Notes under the pieces: generated by a model
What the model was told of the DNA's origin: nothing
Seen by the model: the letters and a program-made list of their open reading frames with translations, nothing else
Databases searched by the model: none
Shown: positions 61,201-64,000 of the stretch, piece by piece
Position numbering within the stretch: position 1 is the stretch's first letter
Layout of the letters: the number at the start of each line of letters is the position of its first letter
Program-made: the position numbers and the translations under genes
DNA from: Dama dama
Lineage: Eukaryota > Chordata > Mammalia > Artiodactyla > Cervidae
Direction of reading: 5' to 3'
DNA length: 64,000 nt
Assembly: GCF_033118175.1 (NCBI RefSeq)
Contig: NC_083681.1
Span: 16,944,001 to 17,008,000, forward strand

Positions 61201-62200
61201 TGGCTGATGACATGCCAGGAGTCCCTGACCAGCCTGTAAAAGAATCTGGCCCAGCTGGAGGATTTCTGTCCTTGTCGAGGCCCACATGGACCCTGGGCTG
61301 GGGTGTTTTCATATGAGCTTCTTCATAGCTGCATTATAGGAACAGCTGTTACCCAGGGAAACAGGGAGCGGCAGAAGGACTAAGCACCTATGGCCAATAC
61401 TAGCTTTCGGGACTGTCCTGACTCCTTTTGTCCTTGACCTCTGAAAATTCGCTGATGGTCATGTCCGCCTTATCTCACCCCCATTCTAGGTGTCCCCCAC
61501 CCTGACTCCCACCATATCTACACCCTTGAAGACACTAAGAGCCTTCAGGCTGGCCTTCCTGACTTTGACACCTGATCCTCCAGCCCCTCCTCTGACACCA
61601 CTGGAGGGCTCCTCCCTTGATCCTACGCGGAGAAGAAAAGAATCCACTTTCCCAACCTGAGCAAACGCCCTCCACAAACTGGCAGTTGCCTCCTGACCAG
61701 CCAGCTCCTTGGGCAGGCTCCCCCTGCTGTGCTGGACTCACCGCGTGTCTCACACCTCTCTTCTCTAGGCACTTAATTCCTCTATCCCTGATGCTTCCCG
61801 CAGAATGGCCAACAAGCTCATCTCTCCGAGTCCTACTCAAAGTTGTCTTCTGTGAAGCCGTCTATACTTGCATCCCCCTATGCCCAGCCCCCAGGGGTGA
61901 CCGCTTGCTTTCTCTAAGGACCTCTGTCCCTCCAAGGGACTGGACGGCCGAGAACAGACGCTCTCACTAGCCCTGAGCTCCCAGCGCAGAGCGCAGCCCG
62001 CCGGCAGCAGGCGCCGCTCCACGCATGCGCCGCCCCGCCCCGCCCCTCACCTGCTGGGTCCGCAGGGCGTCCAGCTCCCTCTCCAGCCAGGTACGCAGCC
62101 GCCGTTCCATCTGCTCGCGCTTCTCACACGCCGACTGCAGCTGGGTCAGGGCCTGCTGCAGCTTCTCGACTTTCTCCACATATGCCTGCTTCTCTCGGAG
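40134..62200 (-). CDS. AMOTL1: AMOTL1 (angiomotin-like 1), C-terminal part, six exons
   Basis: Six exons on the minus strand splice in phase into 358 codons and a TAA stop. Seen directly: all five complete introns between them have GT-AG ends, phases match at each joint, and the product runs from a charged coiled coil to a C-terminal GEMMEVLI. Angiomotin-family proteins (AMOT, AMOTL1, AMOTL2) are scaffolds at tight junctions and on actin. They bind YAP/TAZ through N-terminal PPxY motifs and restrain Hippo-pathway output; the final EVLI binds PDZ proteins. The window holds the last part of the coiled coil, the Angiomotin_C region and the Ser/Pro-rich tail. The start codon and PPxY motifs lie beyond 64000. 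AMOTL1 is chosen over AMOTL2 because of the KHGNSQPASLPEYN and EKTWKGSI segments and the EVLI (not EILI) end, as I recall the family. No frameshift or stop interrupts the exons, so the gene looks functional. Confidence 0.96.
41203..41412 (+). mobile_element. Bov-tA SINE in last AMOTL1 intron
   Basis: gggcttcccaggtggcgcgg to gcgacttagcacgcaagcac. It is 40 bp from the next SINE. Confidence 0.92.
41453..41655 (+). mobile_element. Bov-tA SINE in last AMOTL1 intron
   Basis: ggcgtccctggtggctcagt to cacgactgagcgcctaacac. It lies 174 bp past the donor of the 276-bp exon. Confidence 0.92.
41829..42104 (-). CDS. AMOTL1: AMOTL1 penultimate coding exon, Ser/Pro/Ala-rich tail
   Basis: This 276-bp exon starts with two bases completing Gly, then LLLGKEHHDHAS. 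An Ala/Pro/Ser-rich low-complexity stretch follows, then KTGSKDSSTQTDKS, ELFWPGVASLP and SPVLKHPAAKGAAEKL, and one base before donor G|GTAGGG. The acceptor is CCTCCATCCGCAG. The low-complexity part seems to differ from the human protein as I remember it, while the KDSSTQTD and SPVLKHPAAKG motifs are kept. STQT resembles the TQT anchor of dynein light chain (LC8) ligands. The exon is CpG-rich, a multiple of three, and skippable without frameshift. Three antisense Bov-tA SINEs flank it closely. Confidence 0.96.
42258..42455 (+). mobile_element. Bov-tA SINE just upstream of the AMOTL1 276-bp exon
   Basis: acctaggtggcgctagtggt to gactgagcttacacacacg; it ends 153 bp before the exon's acceptor and is antisense to the gene. 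Confidence 0.9.
42565..42945 (+). mobile_element. BovB 3'-end (ART2A-like) fragment in AMOTL1 intron
   Basis: It starts gaagaattgatgcttttgaa and ends gaggactgaactgaa, covering the last part of the BovB reading frame and its tail. It is antisense to AMOTL1 and lies 460 bp upstream of the 276-bp exon. Confidence 0.8.
42946..45305. other. AMOTL1 intron, left part
   Basis: Mostly unique DNA with MER5-like (about 43845-43905) and MIR-like (about 43970-44080) pieces. Short frames on both strands show no known motif. Confidence 0.5.
45306..45336 (+). repeat. Microsatellite (aat/gat)n
   Basis: ataataatgataatgataat directly precedes the BovB 5' region. Confidence 0.9.
45340..49112 (+). mobile_element. 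BovB (RTE) LINE, nearly full length, degraded
   Basis: This non-LTR retrotransposon lies antisense inside the AMOTL1 intron 42105-49438. The endonuclease region is recognisable by GNVRSMN and ISELK (within 46069-46494), GDWNAKVG near 46712, QIDYIL near 46908 and SDHELL near 46989, the APE-type motifs of RTE elements. The RT region has GVCQGCILSPCLFNL and an intact YADD catalytic motif at 48351-48362, in an open stretch 48075-48740. The reading frame is broken by several shifts and stops, so no active enzyme is encoded. The 3' end shows the typical gaatcggacacaattgagca end and an ACTGAAC remnant. The 5' limit is approximate: sequence from about 45340 resembles the BovB 5' region as I recall it. 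Confidence 0.85.
49236..49438 (-). repeat. GC-rich minisatellite at the start of an AMOTL1 intron, open in the AMOTL1 frame
   Basis: Directly after the donor at 49438, the minus strand has units of 57 and 60 bp, each beginning GAGCCCCAC. Two shorter diverged units follow. In the AMOTL1 frame the units read EPHTLNKPRPSPSKPCPSA and EPHPLNKPRPSPSKPCPSAY, then EPHPLRQGPPSVS and EPDFHPGKPHPHIG. There is no stop. The plus strand is rich in G runs (gggggtgggg, ggggaggggcgggg) that could form G-quadruplexes. The array ends at a second donor-like ATAG|GTGAGT. Confidence 0.85.
49439..49665 (-). CDS. AMOTL1: AMOTL1 exon, final coiled-coil helix and Ser-rich segment
   Basis: This 227-bp exon follows acceptor TTTTCTTACACAG. 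Its first base completes Thr, then comes IKNLHAKIIEKDAMIKVLQQ, a short helix with leucine spacing shared by all angiomotins. A Ser/Thr-rich, probably disordered stretch (DSSSLRPARSVPSIAAATGT) follows, and the exon ends EERKEEKTWKGSI plus one base. The donor is ATAG|GTGAGC. The reading frame stays open for 121 more codons into the intron through a GC-rich minisatellite, and a second donor ATAG|GTGAGT lies exactly 198 bp further on. A longer in-frame form of this exon is therefore possible but unproven. Confidence 0.96.
50691..50816 (-). CDS. AMOTL1: AMOTL1 exon, acidic linker (126 bp)
   Basis: The first base completes the Arg codon of the upstream exon. The exon then reads DTTIVNHSRNGSYGESSLEA, an acidic IWQEEEEVVQ segment and RRCQDMEY, and ends with two bases of a Thr codon before donor ACAC|GTAAGG. 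The acceptor is TGTGTTGCCAG. The run of Glu codons (GAGGAGGAGGAG) is seen directly. Since 126 is divisible by three, skipping keeps the frame. It is separated from the next exon by a short 1,025-bp intron. Confidence 0.96.
51503..51712 (+). mobile_element. Bov-tA SINE in AMOTL1 intron
   Basis: gggcttccccggtgcctcag to gagtcggacacaaccaacac. Confidence 0.92.
51750..51958. mobile_element. hAT-like MITE with terminal inverted repeats
   Basis: The left end caggggtccttaacc and right end ggttggggacccctg are inverted repeats, 13 of 15 matching. The internal ggaccagtttcatggaagac is shared with 56898-57080. There is no coding capacity. Confidence 0.7.
52180..52345 (-). repeat. MIR SINE
   Basis: ttatcctcattttacagatg followed by cacccagttagtgaaggcag. 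Confidence 0.65.
52346..53587. other. AMOTL1 intron, nothing recognised
   Basis: AT-rich unique sequence with A runs (52341-52354) and a T run at 53568-53582 that borders the following SINE. Confidence 0.55.
53588..53797 (-). mobile_element. Bov-tA SINE in AMOTL1 intron
   Basis: gctgtttagttgctaagtcc to gtggattctgagccatcagt, antisense copy (sense to AMOTL1). Confidence 0.88.
53798..55339. other. AMOTL1 intron, nothing recognised
   Basis: Two similar short segments exist: 54083-54117 (acagccttgcaggtcagcgc and gaaagtgcatgcaggtgag) and 55087-55131 (acagccttgcaggccagtgc and gaagtgcatgcaggcgagg). They are a dispersed direct repeat about 1 kb apart. Confidence 0.6.
55340..55475 (+). repeat. MIR SINE
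   Basis: gcccaccacttactaccact and cttcacctgcaaaatgagaa. Confidence 0.65.
55753..55960 (-). mobile_element. BovB 3'-end fragment, sense to AMOTL1
   Basis: The plus strand gives the complement of the BovB 3' end (ctccctgtccatcaccaact-like text, then cccagcatcagggtctttt). It lies in the AMOTL1 intron just after the 191-bp exon, in the orientation opposite to the BovB copy at 45340-49112. Confidence 0.75.
56140..56330 (-). CDS. AMOTL1: AMOTL1 exon, end of coiled coil / Angiomotin_C
   Basis: This 191-bp exon starts in phase 0 with KHGNSQPASLPEYN after acceptor TTCTGCTTCTCCAG. It ends with two bases of an Arg codon before donor GAGAG|GTGAGG. It encodes the conserved block EKEERILALEADMTKWEQK, then FAMSAAATAAAER. 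The first half is a linker and the second half is helical and strongly charged. The exon is CpG-rich and codes for a run of alanines from GCC repeats (plus strand ggcggcggcggtggcc). A BovB 3' fragment lies about 180 bp past the donor. Skipping this exon alone would shift the frame. Confidence 0.96.
56898..57080. mobile_element. hAT-like MITE, second copy
   Basis: agtggttctcaacctttttg, ggactggtttcctggaagac and gctgcggacccctgc are the same family as 51750-51958, with a better-preserved centre (cattgtgcactttatttctc). Confidence 0.65.
57665..58014 (+). mobile_element. CHR-type tRNA SINE, full length
   Basis: ccccttgtggcccagtgggt, gggttcaattcctggtcctg, several agagcctgtgctc-like units and an A-rich tail. 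The 14-bp duplication AGAATATTTCCCCT flanks it at 57651-57664 and 58015-58028. Confidence 0.9.
58445..58615 (-). repeat. MIR SINE
   Basis: tgtcccccattttagagaca and caaaggcaggattcagcact. Confidence 0.6.
58616..59299. other. AMOTL1 intron with an unassigned 149-codon frame
   Basis: A minus frame (58817-59266) is open for 149 codons with several Cys and His residues (VKKCGDHSSVDPHQG, LIHCEELTHLPAQD). I do not recognise it. It could be a decayed transposon ORF or chance. Confidence 0.3.
59300..59500 (-). mobile_element. Bov-tA SINE in AMOTL1 intron
   Basis: gttggtaagtcgtgtctgac to ctttactgtctgagccacta. Confidence 0.92.
59826..60048 (-). mobile_element. Bov-tA SINE in AMOTL1 intron
   Basis: gcaaagctaagtcgcttcag to agcaccacccaggaagccc, full length. 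Confidence 0.92.
60049..62050. other. AMOTL1 intron, nothing recognised
   Basis: Unique sequence with an L1-like stretch near 60330-60540 (gtagagcaatttggcaatat). GC and CpG rise toward the exon at 62051. Confidence 0.5.
62051..62200 (-). CDS. AMOTL1: AMOTL1 exon, coiled-coil segment (50 codons)
   Basis: This 150-bp exon has phase 0 at both ends. The acceptor is a pyrimidine tract ending CTGCTCAG and the donor is CAG|GTGAGG. It begins LREKQAYVEK and ends ELDALRTQQ, with heptad-like leucines and many Glu, Lys and Arg residues, so it continues the angiomotin coiled coil used for dimerisation and membrane association. Because its length is a multiple of three, skipping would preserve frame. The exon is CpG-rich. 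It is the most upstream AMOTL1 exon visible; I found no further exon between it and position 64000. Confidence 0.95.
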
Positions 62201-63589
62201 CTGAGCAGAGTAAAAAGAAGCACGGGATTTAGACAGTGATTCTCGAAGCTGGGGTGGAGGTGAGGGCAGGGGGAGGAGAGAAGGTCAAAGTACCTGGAGA
62301 TGCTTTCCTTTCCCCACTCCTATACCTAAGCCATGCTGAAACAGAAAAGATTTAGGCCAAGGCCAGCAGTTACACCTAAAACGGCTGGGATGCTCTGAAC
62401 TGAAGACCCCAAGAGGGCACTGGCTTTCGGTCATTTATACAGCTCTGAGCTCAATCCTTGGTTATTGCTTAGTAATTACAGCTTGTACCGGCATTGGAAA
62501 TGAGGTTAACAAAGAATTTTTAAGTGTCATGAGTAAATGATTATTCGATAATGTTACCTGAAAAATCTAGAATCAAAAGTTATATACAACATCATCACAA
62601 CTATGTCTATCATCAATGTATGAAAAAAGGAAATGAAAGCATTAATTGTGTTTACCTGTATAGCAGAATAATAATTTCTCATCTTCTTTACTCTTCTGTA
62701 TTTTTCAGATTTTCTATAAGTATCAATTACTACTGTAACAGAGATTGTGTCTGTATGTATATATGCATGTGTATCCATTTGTGTATAAACATTTCTTATT
62801 ATAGATATTTGGAAGTAACTTTCTCCTAAAGATTTCCGAGCCCTTTACGGATGAACAGCTGACAGCCCTGGAGAGAAGGAAGGGCCTAATGAACATGCAA
62901 ACCATACAATAACTGAGGAGAGGCAGATTAAGGTAAAAATGATTTATGTAAATGTCATGTCAGGTATGGATTTAGAACCATCAATCAACAGCTTCAAATT
63001 CTTACCCTCAGAGTTTGTTTTCTCCCAATTAGGTGTCTGGTCCGTGTTCATAAATTCCAGGCACATTTCTAACTTGCTGGGGATTGGTTGGGGCCAAAAA
63101 TCAGACTGAGGCATTTATCTGATCTGGTCCTGGGTGAGAAGACACCAGATGCTATTTCCTGTCACTCTGCACCTCGGTGTACAGACACTTGGCAGGTGGT
63201 TCAGATCCTGAGTTCAACCCGATTGCACTGGCATTGATTAAAGTACTTGCTCCCTGTGAAGGTCGGTGTCTGACTTCAGCAGGCAGTCCTGCCGGGACCA
63301 ATGCCTGTGTCCTAGCCAAAGCCACTGTGATAAAGAAAGGAGAGGCTTCTGACCTTTTGCAGGGAGTGCAGACAGCAACAGCCTTTTCCACACCTGCTCT
63401 TGGGCTCAGTTTTCCTCTGGCTTTTCATTCACTGTGACTTTGGTTGCTTGACGACCTACTGACTGCAGAAAACCCTCATCTGATAGAATATCTTGTGAGT
63501 ACTGTTCATATACCACTTACCATGTCCTGGATTGTATACTGTTCTGAGTGTGTAGCCCCTAAAATACTAATATAAGTACCACAAGATCT
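62201..63589. other. AMOTL1 intron upstream of the first visible exon
   Basis: No further AMOTL1 exon with acceptor, donor and coiled-coil coding was found. The rest is unique AT-rich DNA. Confidence 0.55.
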
Positions 63590-63690
63590 GTCTCCCTGGG
63601 GCAGAGTGCGCAGTATGTCCCCAAGGCTTGGGACAGTACCTGCCATCCAGTTCAGTAAATATTTGTTCAATGAATGAATTAATATTAACT
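63590..63690 (+). mobile_element. L2 LINE 3' end
   Basis: gtaaatatttgttcaatgaa with atgaatta is the L2 terminus. Confidence 0.65.
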
Positions 63691-63799
63691 CTAACTAACT
63701 GCAGGATTCCTGAAGACATGGTTCTCTCTCATTCACCCTTGTAATAATCCTAAGCCCAGCAAGGAGTATGTAATGATGAGGGTGATTAGTCATAACAGT

Positions 63800-63990
63800 A
63801 ATTAATCACCCAACATTTTGCAAGCACAGCATGCCAAGCCTTGGGCTTTATATGCAGTATCTCATTTAATCCGCCCAGTGACAGTAGAAGGTAAACTCTT
63901 ACTATCTCGATTTAACAGATAAGAAAACTGAGGACTGAATAGGTTAGTGATTCACTCAAGGTCACACAGCTGAGTTACCCGTCCTGGGAT
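63800..63990 (-). repeat. MIR SINE
   Basis: tatctcatttaatccgccca, aacagataagaaaactgagg and aaggtcacacagctgagtta. Confidence 0.75.
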
Positions 63991-64000
63991 CAGGATTCTA

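Noticed and set aside
63177..63437. 86-codon plus frame starting YRHLAGGSDP that vaguely recalls an enolase segment
   Set aside because: Similarity does not extend beyond a few residues; too weak to call a processed pseudogene.
1..64000. Search for CRISPR arrays, operons, phage or plasmid modules
   Set aside because: The repeats are mammalian retroelements and the only gene is a spliced vertebrate gene; nothing prokaryotic is present.

Overview
The window is nuclear DNA of a ruminant, most likely a bovid. The evidence is more than twenty copies of the tRNA-derived Bov-tA SINE, CHR-type SINEs, two long RTE-class BovB LINE copies and several BovB 3'-end fragments. This repeat mix is typical of pecoran ruminants; the exact species cannot be fixed from the sequence. 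The background is older mammalian repeats (L1, L2, MIR, an MLT1 LTR, hAT MITEs). There are no bacterial features: no operons, CRISPR arrays or insertion sequences.

Only one real gene is visible. It is the 3' half of AMOTL1 (angiomotin-like 1) on the minus strand, in six GT-AG exons: 62051-62200, 56140-56330, 50691-50816, 49439-49665, 41829-42104 and 40134-40240. They splice in phase into 358 codons plus a TAA stop, ending in the PDZ-binding tail EVLI. Earlier exons (start codon, YAP-binding PPxY region, most of the coiled coil) lie beyond position 64000. A long 3'UTR probably runs from 40133 to about 34290, ending just past an AATAAA signal at 34309-34314.

Layout: 1-34290 is intergenic DNA downstream of AMOTL1, filled with nested repeats. 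34290-40133 is the inferred 3'UTR, carrying two antisense SINEs. 40134-64000 is the exon/intron part. The intron between the 227-bp and 276-bp exons holds a nearly full-length BovB in antisense orientation (about 45340-49112).

The most interesting observation is next to the 227-bp exon. The intron starts with a GC-rich minisatellite of 57-60 bp units that stays open in the AMOTL1 reading frame. It ends at a second good splice donor exactly 198 bp (66 codons) downstream, so a proline-rich in-frame isoform is possible. I found no convincing new multigene system; the rest is ordinary repeat archaeology plus a few regulatory hypotheses.
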